A stretch of DNA of 41,447 nucleotides from Porticoccaceae bacterium (GCA_002702725.1 PABE01000096.1:1-41447); one strand, 5' to 3'; counted from the first letter of the stretch, positions 6,092-12,428 are shown. Notes: generated by a model from the sequence alone, not told the origin. Made by a program: numbers and translations.

Positions 6092-6270
6092 ACAAGACTG
6101 GTTTTGTGTCGTCGTACGGCATAATGGGGCTTAGCAGGCCTGCTTATCCAAGACCACCTTGCGGTCCATTCTGGAGTGAGTATTTCTTCGGAAGGACTTG
6201 GACAACAGATCCGATGGATCGATTCGACTTGGTTGGTGGCGTCGAGATAGCTATGATGGCTCCATGCTGA
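6088..6270 (+). CDS. array gene 26, truncated at the conserved PC motif
   Basis: 60 aa, MNKTGFV start. WTTDPMDRFDLVGG is the box region. The frame stops at TGA 6268-6270 directly after MMAPC. The next in-frame codons are TAT CCT TTT TGG TGA (to 6285), which would complete a PC-x-Y-P-F-W tail like gene 5's PCGIAFW. The TGA therefore looks like a recent nonsense change or a readthrough site. Confidence 0.65.
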   Translation: MNKTGFVSSYGIMGLSRPAYPRPPCGPFWSEYFFGRTWTTDPMDRFDLVGGVEIAMMAPC

Positions 6271-6288
6271 TATCCTTTTTGGTGAATA

Positions 6289-6489
6289 ATGAACAGAAGT
6301 AAATTCCTTTCTTGGCAATCGAGAGTCTGCAGGTGCGACAAACTGTATTTTTCAGGATGTGATTTTGCAAGAGAGGTGGTTGACTGGTGCGAAGACATCT
6401 GGCCTGTTAGGTGCCCAACTGCGGTTCTTGGCATTGGTCCGATTCGTGACGAGTTCTGTTTAGTGTCTTTCCCGAGGTGTTCGTCGTGA
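6289..6489 (+). CDS. array gene 27, short hypothetical protein
   Basis: 66 aa, MNRSKFL start, 18 bases after the gene 26 stop, with TTGGTGA before it. It has six Cys residues, an unusual number for the array, and ends EFCLVSFPRCSS. Confidence 0.7.
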   Translation: MNRSKFLSWQSRVCRCDKLYFSGCDFAREVVDWCEDIWPVRCPTAVLGIGPIRDEFCLVSFPRCSS

Positions 6490-6689
6490 ATAGAAATTTC
6501 CTTGACAATTGCGACATGGTTTCTGTTCGCGTAGGCATTCGCTTGCACATGCCGACCTGGTACTCGGAGGAGTACTTTTCCTGGGGGAGGCGCTCGCAGA
6601 GCTTCAGTCCAGTTCAGTCATTCAACATGTCTTTCACGTCATTGTCATACTCACCTGGCGCCACTCCTTGGGGAGATGCTTTCCGATGA
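6486..6689 (+). CDS. array gene 28, short hypothetical protein
   Basis: 67 aa from GTG 6486 (VNRNFL), 4-nt overlap; a GTG three codons upstream is possible but loses the VNR start. It contains YFSWGRRSQSFSPVQSF, a W-to-F box of family spacing, and ends TPWGDAFR. GGGAGATG near the end precedes gene 29. Confidence 0.7.
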   Translation: MNRNFLDNCDMVSVRVGIRLHMPTWYSEEYFSWGRRSQSFSPVQSFNMSFTSLSYSPGATPWGDAFR

Positions 6690-6880
6690 ACAGAAGCCAC
6701 TTCCTTAAATGGAAATTCCAGAACGACTGCTTTTCGGGCATGTCTGCATCGATGGGATCGTACACCGAGAGATATTGCTCTAGTGGATTCTCGCACAAGA
6801 TGACGTTCAGTTCGTTTAGCCACGACATGCGTTTCGTTCCCGCGCCGTGTTGCATCGCATTCAGAGGAAAACTGATATGA
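6686..6880 (+). CDS. array gene 29, short hypothetical protein
   Basis: 64 aa, MNRSHFLKWKF start, 4-nt overlap. Serine- and phenylalanine-rich middle; tail PAPCCIAFRGKLI. The start is nearly identical to that of gene 31 (MNRSHFLNW). Confidence 0.75.
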   Translation: MNRSHFLKWKFQNDCFSGMSASMGSYTERYCSSGFSHKMTFSSFSHDMRFVPAPCCIAFRGKLI

Positions 6881-7071
6881 ACAGATCCTTTCCGCTGACC
6901 TGGCGCTATAGACGATTGGTTGATAATGAAGACCTCAATCGCTCACTGGCTCGCTACTGCATCTATGTGGACCATCCTCTAATAGGGTCGTGCAAATCGC
7001 CAAACGCTGCCTTTGGGAGCTGGGGGGGTGTTCCATTCCCGTGTTTGCTATCATTTGGGCCTACAGCATGA
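6877..7071 (+). CDS. array gene 30, short hypothetical protein
   Basis: 64 aa, MNRSFPLTWRYRR start, 4-nt overlap; GAGG lies upstream in the AGAGGAAAA run. NAAFGSWGG precedes the tail PFPCLLSFGPTA. Confidence 0.75.
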   Translation: MNRSFPLTWRYRRLVDNEDLNRSLARYCIYVDHPLIGSCKSPNAAFGSWGGVPFPCLLSFGPTA

Positions 7072-7262
7072 ACCGCAGTCATTTCCTGAACTGGGGAGGA
7101 AAACTCTCCGCTTGCGCCGGGATGCGAAACGCTACACCGCTAGTCTTCCTGAAATACATAAGGCATTCGCATGGTCAGGTGTCTGCAATGCTTGAACCTG
7201 TGCATGTGTTCGACATAATCGACCTTGTCCCGCTGCCTTGCTTTCTTGCGTTCGAGGACTAA
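7068..7262 (+). CDS. array gene 31, short hypothetical protein
   Basis: 64 aa, MNRSHFLNWGGK start, 4-nt overlap. LEPVHVFDIIDLV is the relic of GEPxDxFG and PLPCFLAFED is a full tail. Confidence 0.75.
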   Translation: MNRSHFLNWGGKLSACAGMRNATPLVFLKYIRHSHGQVSAMLEPVHVFDIIDLVPLPCFLAFED

Positions 7263-7264
7263 CA

Positions 7265-7438
7265 ATGAACAAGTCCACTGGAAGGGTTTCTGTGTTCTTT
7301 CTGATGCTATCGATGCAGCGAAAGATTTTGTTCCTTGGCGTTGGTGAAGAGATTGCTCATGTCGACGTGTCGGATGTTTTCATGCCTGTCTATGCAAATG
7401 GAATATCAGTGCCAAGTCCAGTGATCGGGAGTTTTTGA
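7265..7438 (+). CDS. array gene 32, short hypothetical protein
   Basis: 57 aa from ATG 7265 (MNKSTGRVSVFF), 2 bases after the previous stop; GAGG of FED is its ribosome-binding site. Hydrophobic first half (VFFLMLSM); it ends PSPVIGSF. Confidence 0.65.
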   Translation: MNKSTGRVSVFFLMLSMQRKILFLGVGEEIAHVDVSDVFMPVYANGISVPSPVIGSF

Positions 7439-7632
7439 TGGGAACTAGCATTCGCCGTGATATAAAGAAGTGTATTCAAGGAATCGAAGAAACCAGAGTA
7501 GAGATGCTCGGCAATTCATCGTTTCCGCCGCACATGTGCAATGTCTTCAGGTGGGGCACTGTGATTAACTACAATGGATTATTTCGCGCCGTTCCTGGAA
7601 ACCCACTAGAAGCATTCGCGGTGCGAAAGTGA
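7438..7632 (+). CDS. array gene 33, short hypothetical protein
   Basis: 64 aa, MGTSIRRDIKK start, TGATG-coupled. A charged, helical first half is followed by GNPLEAFAVRK. GEPxD box absent. Confidence 0.65.
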   Translation: MGTSIRRDIKKCIQGIEETRVEMLGNSSFPPHMCNVFRWGTVINYNGLFRAVPGNPLEAFAVRK

Positions 7633-7781
7633 ACGGAAGAATCCTCGGGCCAAGCTTCATAGCAATGTGGGACATACGCAACAAGGATTACATCCCATCG
7701 GAGTTCCTTGATGACCTGAGTGCAGTCAGCAGGCTGGCGATTATCCACGGTTCGATTGCTCGCGCGATAAGGATGCGGTGA
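7629..7781 (+). CDS. array gene 34, very short hypothetical protein
   Basis: 50 aa from GTG 7629 (VNGRILGPSF), in a 4-nt overlap. It has no PCxxAF tail and ends SIARAIRMR. The frame is supported mainly by the exact coupling on both sides (GTGA before, TGATG after). Confidence 0.55.
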   Translation: MNGRILGPSFIAMWDIRNKDYIPSEFLDDLSAVSRLAIIHGSIARAIRMR

Positions 7782-7975
7782 TGGACAGACAAGAGTGGAT
7801 GCTGGCGAACTTCTACAAGAGCAAGACCCTGAGGTCAATGCGCAGTTGTCACCTTAGTGGCTGGTATCTATGTGGCCTGTTCTATTCGCTGCTGGAGCCA
7901 ACTGACGAGTTTGATTTTGTTTCAGTCCACAGGTTTTTGTACATTCCGTATCCTTGCTGGCAGGCTTTCGAGTGA
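7781..7975 (+). CDS. array gene 35, short hypothetical protein
   Basis: 64 aa, MDRQEWMLANFYKS start. LLEPTDEFDFVSVH matches EPTDEF of gene 6, and PYPCWQAFE is a full tail. It is a clear family member despite an altered start motif. Confidence 0.75.
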   Translation: MDRQEWMLANFYKSKTLRSMRSCHLSGWYLCGLFYSLLEPTDEFDFVSVHRFLYIPYPCWQAFE

Positions 7976-8133
7976 ACAAATCTCACCTCAAATCACCTCG
8001 CCGATACAGGCACGAAATCATGGTCGGCCCGATGGCTGGCGCGATGCTTGTCGCTGGCCTACGATCGTTCGGATTCGGCCATCGGTTTCCGCATCACCAA
8101 AATTCTTGTTTCCTCGCCTGGAGGCCGTTGTGA
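7972..8133 (+). CDS. array gene 36, very short hypothetical protein
   Basis: 53 aa from GTG 7972 (VNKSHLKSPRRYRH), 4-nt overlap. Highly basic; tail NSCFLAWRPL with AW for AF. TGGAGG near its end precedes gene 37. Confidence 0.6.
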   Translation: MNKSHLKSPRRYRHEIMVGPMAGAMLVAGLRSFGFGHRFPHHQNSCFLAWRPL

Positions 8134-8321
8134 ACGATAAGGTCTATAACGCTACTTACATTCGGCACACCATGATGACTTGGATTTTGTCCACAGCGCC
8201 ACTGTATCATGGATGCATGGTTGATTGCGGGCTCCATCCGGTGCGATCAGCCAAGGGATTGTTGCGATTGCGACAGAACATGCCTCTTTCTTCTAACGTC
8301 TGTGTGGAGGCTTTCAAGTGA
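8130..8321 (+). CDS. array gene 37, short hypothetical protein
   Basis: 63 aa from GTG 8130 (VNDKVYNATYIRH), 4-nt overlap. Upstream in-frame starts would overlap gene 36 completely. Tail NVCVEAFK, with GGAGG in the codons for V-E-A. Confidence 0.65.
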   Translation: MNDKVYNATYIRHTMMTWILSTAPLYHGCMVDCGLHPVRSAKGLLRLRQNMPLSSNVCVEAFK

Positions 8322-8506
8322 ACAAGAGCAAAAAGATTACAACGGAATTGGCTGCATCGTTCAGGTACAGCGCGTACATTGCTGTTGATCTTTACTGCAG
8401 TGAACTTTTCGAGGCTGGATTTCGCTCACACTACAGACTTGACGTGATGACTGGCTACAGGCTTCAGGGCGGCGTGATCATCACTCCACTGCATGGGGTT
8501 TTTTGA
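8318..8506 (+). CDS. array gene 38, short hypothetical protein
   Basis: 62 aa from GTG 8318 (VNKSKKITTEL), 4-nt overlap with GGAGG 13-17 bases upstream. The tail TPLHGVF lacks Cys. GEPxD box absent. Confidence 0.65.
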   Translation: MNKSKKITTELAASFRYSAYIAVDLYCSELFEAGFRSHYRLDVMTGYRLQGGVIITPLHGVF

Positions 8507-8507
8507 G

Positions 8508-8684
8508 ATGAACAAAAGTCTTTTCAGTCGGCATTGGTACAGAATGATGGATTACCGGAAAGAAGCTGGGATGTGTTATTCAACATGGACCTTGCTGCCA
8601 GAAAATACATCGCCGACACACTCTTTTGCATCGCTGTATTCTTACTGCGGATATGTACCACTTCCGTACATGAAGGCGTTTTGA
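8508..8684 (+). CDS. array gene 39, short hypothetical protein
   Basis: 58 aa, MNKSLFSRHWYRM start, one base after the previous stop. LPENTSPTHSFASLY is the degenerate box; the tail PLPYMKAF has Tyr in place of the conserved Cys. Confidence 0.7.
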   Translation: MNKSLFSRHWYRMMDYRKEAGMCYSTWTLLPENTSPTHSFASLYSYCGYVPLPYMKAF

Positions 8685-8845
8685 TGAACAAGCTAAAGTA
8701 CAGGCGGTTCACTTCGCTGGCGCTGGACAGGCCTATGTCACTTGCGGACATGGTCAGGCTTGAGTCTCCACTCGCCTTTGACCCGGTCGGATGCTTCGGC
8801 GGATTCTATGCACCTGCGCCTTGCTGGGACGCATTTTTCCCATGA
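8684..8845 (+). CDS. array gene 40, very short hypothetical protein
   Basis: 53 aa, MNKLKYRRFTS start, TGATG-coupled; upstream in-frame codons lie wholly within gene 39. LESPLAFDPVGCFGG then PAPCWDAFFP, an intact tail. Confidence 0.7.
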   Translation: MNKLKYRRFTSLALDRPMSLADMVRLESPLAFDPVGCFGGFYAPAPCWDAFFP

Positions 8846-9018
8846 ACAAAACAATCATTACTCGCTATTGGTACTTTGGGGTAGACACACGGCGCGAGAT
8901 GTGCGAAGGAGGCCTTCAACCGTTGTTCCCAGGAAGCAGAAATCCGCCTAGAACTTTTGACGCATGGATCTGTGGACAATGCCAAGTCCCTCGTCCAGCA
9001 TACATCGGCTTTGTTTAG
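8842..9018 (+). CDS. array gene 41, short hypothetical protein
   Basis: 58 aa, MNKTIITRYWYFG start, 4-nt overlap. Tail VPRPAYIGFV (Cys lost). It is followed by the only sizeable gap in the array, 62 bases. Confidence 0.65.
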   Translation: MNKTIITRYWYFGVDTRREMCEGGLQPLFPGSRNPPRTFDAWICGQCQVPRPAYIGFV

Positions 9019-9020
9019 GG

Positions 9021-9048
9021 TTGCCTTCATTCTTCTATTTGCTACGAT
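9021..9048 (+). promoter_or_regulatory. possible internal promoter in the array gap
   Basis: TTGCCT (9021-9026) and TACGAT (9043-9048) are 16 bp apart in the one clear gap of the array. Four of six -35 bases fit the sigma-70 consensus. A second promoter here would help express the distal units, but the evidence is thin. Confidence 0.25.
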
Positions 9049-9080
9049 AGTTGCGGAAAATGTCACCAGCGGAGTTTGCG

Positions 9081-9254
9081 ATGGGTGGGTTCGTTAAATA
9101 CAAGTGGCTAGACAGATTGAGGATGAATCGGTCGATGTACCAAAGAATCCCGAGTTTTGTTGATGTCGAGCTGGAAGCCTGTGGGTTTGCTTGGGACGAC
9201 GGAGGATGGGCCATCATTGAGAACGCTCACTTCTTCGAGGTTCACTTTACATGA
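9081..9254 (+). CDS. array gene 42, short hypothetical protein, start uncertain
   Basis: 57 aa from ATG 9081 (MGGFVKYKW) with GGAG 6 bases upstream. The family start motif MNRSMYQ appears at residue 15 (ATG 9123), so either the gene gained an N-terminal extension or the true start is 9123, giving 43 aa. Tail FFEVHFT is divergent. Confidence 0.55.
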   Translation: MGGFVKYKWLDRLRMNRSMYQRIPSFVDVELEACGFAWDDGGWAIIENAHFFEVHFT

Positions 9255-9406
9255 ACAAGAAGTTTAGTTGCTGGCCGGTATCTACAGAAGGATCCCTGGA
9301 AATCGCTTTGTTCTTATCCGCGACTGGCTACTTTGAAATAGTGCATTACCCGGAGAACGCAGGATTTGACTGGGTTCCCGAGATTGCTTTTTATGGAGGG
9401 TACTAA
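9251..9406 (+). CDS. array gene 43, very short hypothetical protein
   Basis: 51 aa, MNKKFSCWPVSTE start, 4-nt overlap. VHYPENAGFDWVPEIAFYGGY retains the final AF; GGAGGG codes the last glycines and precedes gene 44. Confidence 0.65.
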   Translation: MNKKFSCWPVSTEGSLEIALFLSATGYFEIVHYPENAGFDWVPEIAFYGGY

Positions 9407-9585
9407 TGGGCTCTTCGCTAATCGGATTTAGCCATTTTAGCGCCACTGGCGTGCTAGGTATTCACGGCTTCCTGTGCAAGATCGACATTCCACACAGGCG
9501 ACCGTACGTCGATGTTACGCCAGGTGGATCGCTGTATTTTTCGTGCAGTTTGACGAGCCCAATGTTCGAGGGTTTTGGGATATGA
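9406..9585 (+). CDS. array gene 44, short hypothetical protein
   Basis: 59 aa, MGSSLIGFSHFS start, TAATG-coupled. Small-residue-rich; tail SPMFEGFGI. No GEPxD box. Confidence 0.6.
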   Translation: MGSSLIGFSHFSATGVLGIHGFLCKIDIPHRRPYVDVTPGGSLYFSCSLTSPMFEGFGI

Positions 9586-9752
9586 ATAAATTCATCATTG
9601 CTGATCAGGAATACGAAGAGCAGTTTCCCGAGATAACCTGGTTTGCCTTTGCGTTTCCAAGTTTTTTTCACGAATTTCATGCTAAGAGAAGGATTCGGCC
9701 ATTCATGATGCATCCGCGAATTGCCTTTGGAGACAGGTGGGCTTTGATATGA
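9582..9752 (+). CDS. array gene 45, short hypothetical protein
   Basis: 56 aa, MNKFIIADQEYEE start, 4-nt overlap; GAGGG of gene 44 is the ribosome-binding site. Aromatic middle (WFAFAFPSFFHEF); tail MHPRIAFGDRWALI. Confidence 0.65.
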   Translation: MNKFIIADQEYEEQFPEITWFAFAFPSFFHEFHAKRRIRPFMMHPRIAFGDRWALI

Positions 9753-9901
9753 GCGGAAGGATCAAGGGCTTGTATCCAGGATATTTCTTTCAGTATCTCG
9801 CCATGGTGCATGGGCACATCACAGTGCTGGATACAATCTCCGGACCTGACGATGCGTTTACTCAAGCCGCGTTTGGAGTGTGGTCGTGGAGAAGAATTTG
9901 A
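9749..9901 (+). CDS. array gene 46, very short hypothetical protein
   Basis: 50 aa, MSGRIKGLYPGYF start, 4-nt overlap. It ends TQAAFGVWSWRRI; the VWSWRRI extension overlaps gene 47 by 16 bases and resembles the FWSWGI end of gene 47. Confidence 0.6.
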   Translation: MSGRIKGLYPGYFFQYLAMVHGHITVLDTISGPDDAFTQAAFGVWSWRRI

Positions 9902-10020
9902 AAGCAATCGCGCCTCGGCATGTCCCAGTATCTGGCATGTACGAGATTTTTCTGCTCGGACGGAGCTACACTCCAAACCCAAGCTTGACTTATGTTGTGT
10001 TCTGGTCGTGGGGGATCTGA
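9886..10020 (+). CDS. array gene 47, shortest array member
   Basis: 44 aa from GTG 9886 (VEKNLKAIAPRH). The tail YVVFWSWGI echoes gene 46. It probably lost its N-terminal part. It is TGATG-coupled to gene 48. Confidence 0.5.
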   Translation: MEKNLKAIAPRHVPVSGMYEIFLLGRSYTPNPSLTYVVFWSWGI

Positions 10021-10229
10021 TGGGCAGCTTCGGAGATAAGTTGAAAAAGAAGGTGGTTTCGGCTGATTGTGCAATGTACTCAGTGCTGATGCGCGAATCA
10101 CCAGGAGATTGCCTGGAAATGTCACCAGCACTCGTTGGTGGATGGATCGCATGGGTGACAGTTGAAAGCGTAATCAGGATCACTCTGCGCCCTTCTCATA
10201 CAGTACGCCCTGCATTTGGAGTCGATTGA
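10020..10229 (+). CDS. array gene 48, short hypothetical protein
   Basis: 69 aa, MGSFGDKLKKKVV start, TGATG at both ends. Basic N-terminus, valine-rich middle, tail TVRPAFGVD. An N-terminal MGxFGxKL resemblance to gene 49 (MGKFGKRLF) suggests recent duplication. Confidence 0.65.
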   Translation: MGSFGDKLKKKVVSADCAMYSVLMRESPGDCLEMSPALVGGWIAWVTVESVIRITLRPSHTVRPAFGVD

Positions 10230-10396
10230 TGGGGAAGTTCGGCAAGCGACTATTCATGGATGTCGTGGCGAAATATGAAGCTGAAATGTACGGCAGCCTT
10301 AATCGACTGCGCCACAACAGTCGCTACGGAGTGGTTCCTGATCTAACGATGGTACTTTCGTCGCTTGTAAGCACGACAGTGTTCTTCAATGAATAG
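10229..10396 (+). CDS. array gene 49, short hypothetical protein
   Basis: 55 aa, MGKFGKRLFMDVV start, TGATG-coupled. RYGVVPDLTMVLSS lies in the middle; the tail TTVFFNE overlaps gene 50 by 8 bases. Confidence 0.65.
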   Translation: MGKFGKRLFMDVVAKYEAEMYGSLNRLRHNSRYGVVPDLTMVLSSLVSTTVFFNE

Positions 10397-10580
10397 GATT
10401 GACATCTTGCCGGTGCCGCGCGGACTAACAAAGCAGTACGTTTTGGATATGATTTATCAGTTCGGATATGCGACCGAATTCTTGGATATGTGCTTTAGGG
10501 TACGCATCGAGGCGCAAAGTCAAGATGTCCCCATTCTCCACATTCCGATTGATGCAATTCACGAGGCTTTCTATGGGTAG
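10389..10580 (+). CDS. array gene 50, short hypothetical protein
   Basis: 63 aa, MNRIDILPVPRGL start. It is hydrophobic and acidic without the GEPxD box; tail IDAIHEAFYG, 8-nt overlap with gene 51. Confidence 0.65.
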   Translation: MNRIDILPVPRGLTKQYVLDMIYQFGYATEFLDMCFRVRIEAQSQDVPILHIPIDAIHEAFYG

Positions 10581-10734
10581 ATCTTGGATCTTTCGCGGCA
10601 TATCCAGTCTGTCAGTTGCAGAAGATATCGGCACTGGATGGTTGGTTGCAGCGTGCTGGGATGAAGATTACGCATGCGCTCTTGACCCATTCGTTGCGCC
10701 AATCCCCTCGTACTCAAGGATAGCGTTTCTGTGA
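10573..10734 (+). CDS. array gene 51, very short hypothetical protein
   Basis: 53 aa from ATG 10573 (MGRSWIFRGISS). WDEDYACALDPFVAPIP holds a D-x-F step, and the tail IPSYSRIAFL keeps AF. The ATG is preferred to upstream starts because it gives the MGRS motif. Confidence 0.65.
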   Translation: MGRSWIFRGISSLSVAEDIGTGWLVAACWDEDYACALDPFVAPIPSYSRIAFL

Positions 10735-10934
10735 ACAGGCTCAGTCTTAGGTCATGGTGGACACATCATGACTCCAAAATGTGGAACATTTCCCTAGGCA
10801 GCCAAATTGGAAACATGAGATTCAGCAGAATCTACGCTCCGCTAGTCGGGAGCTTTGTTGTAGCAAACCCTGGTTCGTGCCATCCTCTGTTTCTCGGAGA
10901 CAACTACATCTACGATGCATTCTCGCGCATATAA
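10731..10934 (+). CDS. array gene 52, short hypothetical protein
   Basis: 67 aa from GTG 10731 (VNRLSLRSWWTH), 4-nt overlap. Tail NYIYDAFSRI. The bases encoding SRI and its stop are also the GCGCATATAA motif described separately. Confidence 0.7.
   Translation: MNRLSLRSWWTHHDSKMWNISLGSQIGNMRFSRIYAPLVGSFVVANPGSCHPLFLGDNYIYDAFSRI
10925..10934 (+). promoter_or_regulatory. GCGCATATAA motif, candidate phage promoter element
   Basis: The decamer equals those at 21226 and 37093 and lies 30 bases before the non-family gene at 10965. Here it is also coding sequence for the end of array gene 52, so chance is harder to exclude than at the other sites. Confidence 0.4.
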
Positions 10935-10964
10935 AAGACGGGGATCTTTTTATGGAGCGCGTGG

Positions 10965-11153
10965 ATGAAGGGGATGCGGAACAAGGATGGTTCCAGCGAG
11001 TTGCTTCCAAAGTTCAAGACGATGCCTGTAGCGCTGCCGCAGGACATCGGCGAAGCACTTGAGAAGGCGCAGGCGGATATCTGCAAGACAATCAGGTCTA
11101 CCGTTGTTGAAGTACTCAGGGATGGTGGTTTCTCAGAGAAAGCGAGAGAATGA
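10965..11153 (+). CDS. small hypothetical protein, not of the array family
   Basis: 62 aa from ATG 10965 (MKGMRNKDGSS), with GGAG at 10953-10956 about 8 bases upstream. Unlike its neighbours it is predicted mostly helical and charged (DIGEALEKAQADICKTI, VVEVLRDGGFSEKARE), lacks the array start and end motifs and has few aromatic residues. It overlaps the next gene by 4 bases. A competing frame starting at 10952 was rejected for its poor composition. Its place inside the array and the motif ahead of it suggest a different, possibly regulatory role; this is inference. Confidence 0.65.
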   Translation: MKGMRNKDGSSELLPKFKTMPVALPQDIGEALEKAQADICKTIRSTVVEVLRDGGFSEKARE

Positions 11154-11419
11154 ATCCGTTGAATTTTTGCATCTACCCTGACTTCTTTGCGATGTGCGAC
11201 TTGATTCCACATCGTGGATGTAATCCTTCTTTTCTGACCGGCATTTCTGGCAGGACTGTCGCAACGCCATTTGGGTTTAGTCGCGCCTCTGGGCCAGCAA
11301 ACATTAGCTCATCGTCGGATTCCACAAGAATGTCGTTTGGCGACTACGGCATTGCTGGTTTTTACACATGGACTGGCGGCAGGGAGGATGCTGGGACGTG
11401 GAACCACTTGATTCGCTGA
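11150..11419 (+). CDS. array gene 53, enlarged divergent member
   Basis: 89 aa, MNPLNFCIYPDFF start, 4-nt overlap. It is rich in Gly, Ser and Thr and ends GTWNHLIR with no PCxxAF tail, so membership is doubtful. It may be a fusion of two decayed units. Confidence 0.55.
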   Translation: MNPLNFCIYPDFFAMCDLIPHRGCNPSFLTGISGRTVATPFGFSRASGPANISSSSDSTRMSFGDYGIAGFYTWTGGREDAGTWNHLIR

Positions 11420-11607
11420 GATTGTATCACTACGAGTATCACAACATAGCGCTCGCAGAGATGTTCCTGGAAAGGTGTGTTCAGGACGGTACGCTCATGC
11501 ATTCCGACTCGATGTTTGAAGTGGTTAGAATAAATACACCGGCAGCGATTAGATTGGCGTTTTTTGATTTGCAGAGATCAGAGAATTCCTTTATATTCAC
11601 CAAGTAG
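11398..11607 (+). CDS. array gene 54, last member
   Basis: 69 aa from GTG 11398 (VEPLDSLRLYH), with GGAGG 9-10 bases upstream; an in-frame ATG at 11368 would give 79 aa and a 52-base overlap. NTPAAIRLAFFDLQ contains the AF end, followed by 12 extra residues. The promoter for the next operon lies in its last codons. Confidence 0.6.
   Translation: MEPLDSLRLYHYEYHNIALAEMFLERCVQDGTLMHSDSMFEVVRINTPAAIRLAFFDLQRSENSFIFTK
11569..11597 (+). promoter_or_regulatory. sigma-70-like promoter for the metabolism operon
   Basis: TTGCAG (11569-11574) and TATATT (11592-11597) are separated by exactly 17 bp, and the methyltransferase ATG is 37 bases downstream. This is the best host-type promoter in the window and sits where the small-gene array ends. 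Confidence 0.55.
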
Positions 11608-11633
11608 ACAAAAACCGCAACCGAGGATCAGTC

Positions 11634-12428
11634 ATGGAAGTGCTTGTCGGCGACTGCCTGGAGATCATGAAGTCAATGGAAGACGACTCTGTTGACCTTG
11701 TGGTTTGCTCGCCTCCGTACGAAGACGCAAGGACGTACGGGATAGGGTTTAACCTGAAGGGCCAGGATTGGGTTGACTGGGCTGTCGAGCGGTACATGGA
11801 GTGTGTTCGTGTGTGCAAAGGTCTTGTCTGCTGGGTGGTTGAGGGGAAGACTCGGAAGTTTCGCTGGAGCGCCACTCCTGTTTTGATGATGGCCGACCTG
11901 CATCGCGCTGGAGTAAAGCTTCGCAAGCCTCCGGTTTACAAACGCAATGGAATATCTGGATCTGGTGGTCCCGATTGGCTAAGGAACGACTACGAGTTTG
12001 TGATCTGCTCTTCCAAGGGGAAGCTTCCCTGGAGCGACAACACTGCAAAGGGAAAGCCATGCAAGTACGGCCCTGGTGGAAAGCCAAGCAGCCGCAATCG
12101 AATTGGCAACAGAGTAAGGTCGGACTATGAGCCGCCGAAGCTGGCGAACCCAGGCAACGTAATCTCGTGCTCTGTTGGTGGTGGCAGGATGGGGTCAAGG
12201 CTGGCGCACGAAAACGAAGCGCCGTTTGCTGAAAAGCTAGCTGATTTCTTTGTTTGCTCGTTCTGTCCTCCTGGCGGTGTTGTGCTGGACCCTTTCTGTG
12301 GAAGTGGGACGACGCTTGCTGTCGCTGCCAAGACTGGCCGGAATGGAATCGGGATTGATGTTCGTGACTCGCAGGTTGATTTGACGCACAGGAGGCTCGC
12401 AGAAAATGCAGTCGTTCAGGACAGATAG
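11634..12428 (+). CDS. DNA methyltransferase, N4-cytosine/N6-adenine type
   Basis: 264 aa. It transfers a methyl group from S-adenosylmethionine to a base in phage DNA, probably to block host restriction. The catalytic motif SPPY is at residues 26-29, and the S-adenosylmethionine-binding motif DPFCGSGTT is near the C-terminus (219-227), followed by GIGIDV. Motif IV before motif I with a central target-recognition region is the beta-class order. SPPY favours N4-cytosine activity, but N6-adenine enzymes can carry it too. No restriction endonuclease gene lies next to it, so it is best read as a solitary phage enzyme. GAGGA precedes the ATG. It opens the operon behind the promoter at 11569-11597. 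Confidence 0.88.
   Translation: MEVLVGDCLEIMKSMEDDSVDLVVCSPPYEDARTYGIGFNLKGQDWVDWAVERYMECVRVCKGLVCWVVEGKTRKFRWSATPVLMMADLHRAGVKLRKPPVYKRNGISGSGGPDWLRNDYEFVICSSKGKLPWSDNTAKGKPCKYGPGGKPSSRNRIGNRVRSDYEPPKLANPGNVISCSVGGGRMGSRLAHENEAPFAEKLADFFVCSFCPPGGVVLDPFCGSGTTLAVAAKTGRNGIGIDVRDSQVDLTHRRLAENAVVQDR

Larger units (their letters stand above)
1252..11607 (+). repeat. tandem array of about 54 short diverged paralogous genes
   Basis: Fifty-four plus-strand genes of 44-89 codons, plus one unrelated gene, fill 10.36 kb at about 190 bp per unit. They are linked by TGATG (1-nt), ATGA or GTGA (4-nt) or 8-22-nt overlaps, or gaps of a few bases. The shared start is M-N/G-R/K-S-x-F-L and the shared end is PxPCxxAF(G). 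The best conserved members (array genes 5, 6, 8, 9, 12, 14) have W-x2-GEP-x-D-x-FG between them. The first 25-30 residues after the start motif vary almost completely. In many units the last codons (such as TTC GGA GGT GAA TGA) also form the Shine-Dalgarno site of the next gene, so translation is probably coupled along one long message. No signal peptides, reverse transcriptase, transposase or CRISPR-type repeats were seen. I do not recognise the family. Confidence 0.85.

Noticed and set aside
9677-10183. Minus-strand frame of 168 codons under array genes 45-48
   Set aside because: It is antisense to four tightly coupled short genes; its Ser- and His-rich content is typical of a shadow frame.
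1252-11607. CRISPR array or diversity-generating retroelement as explanation of the repeat region
   Set aside because: Units are about 190 bp and open for translation, there are no identical 25-40-bp repeats, and no reverse transcriptase or template/variable repeat pair is present.
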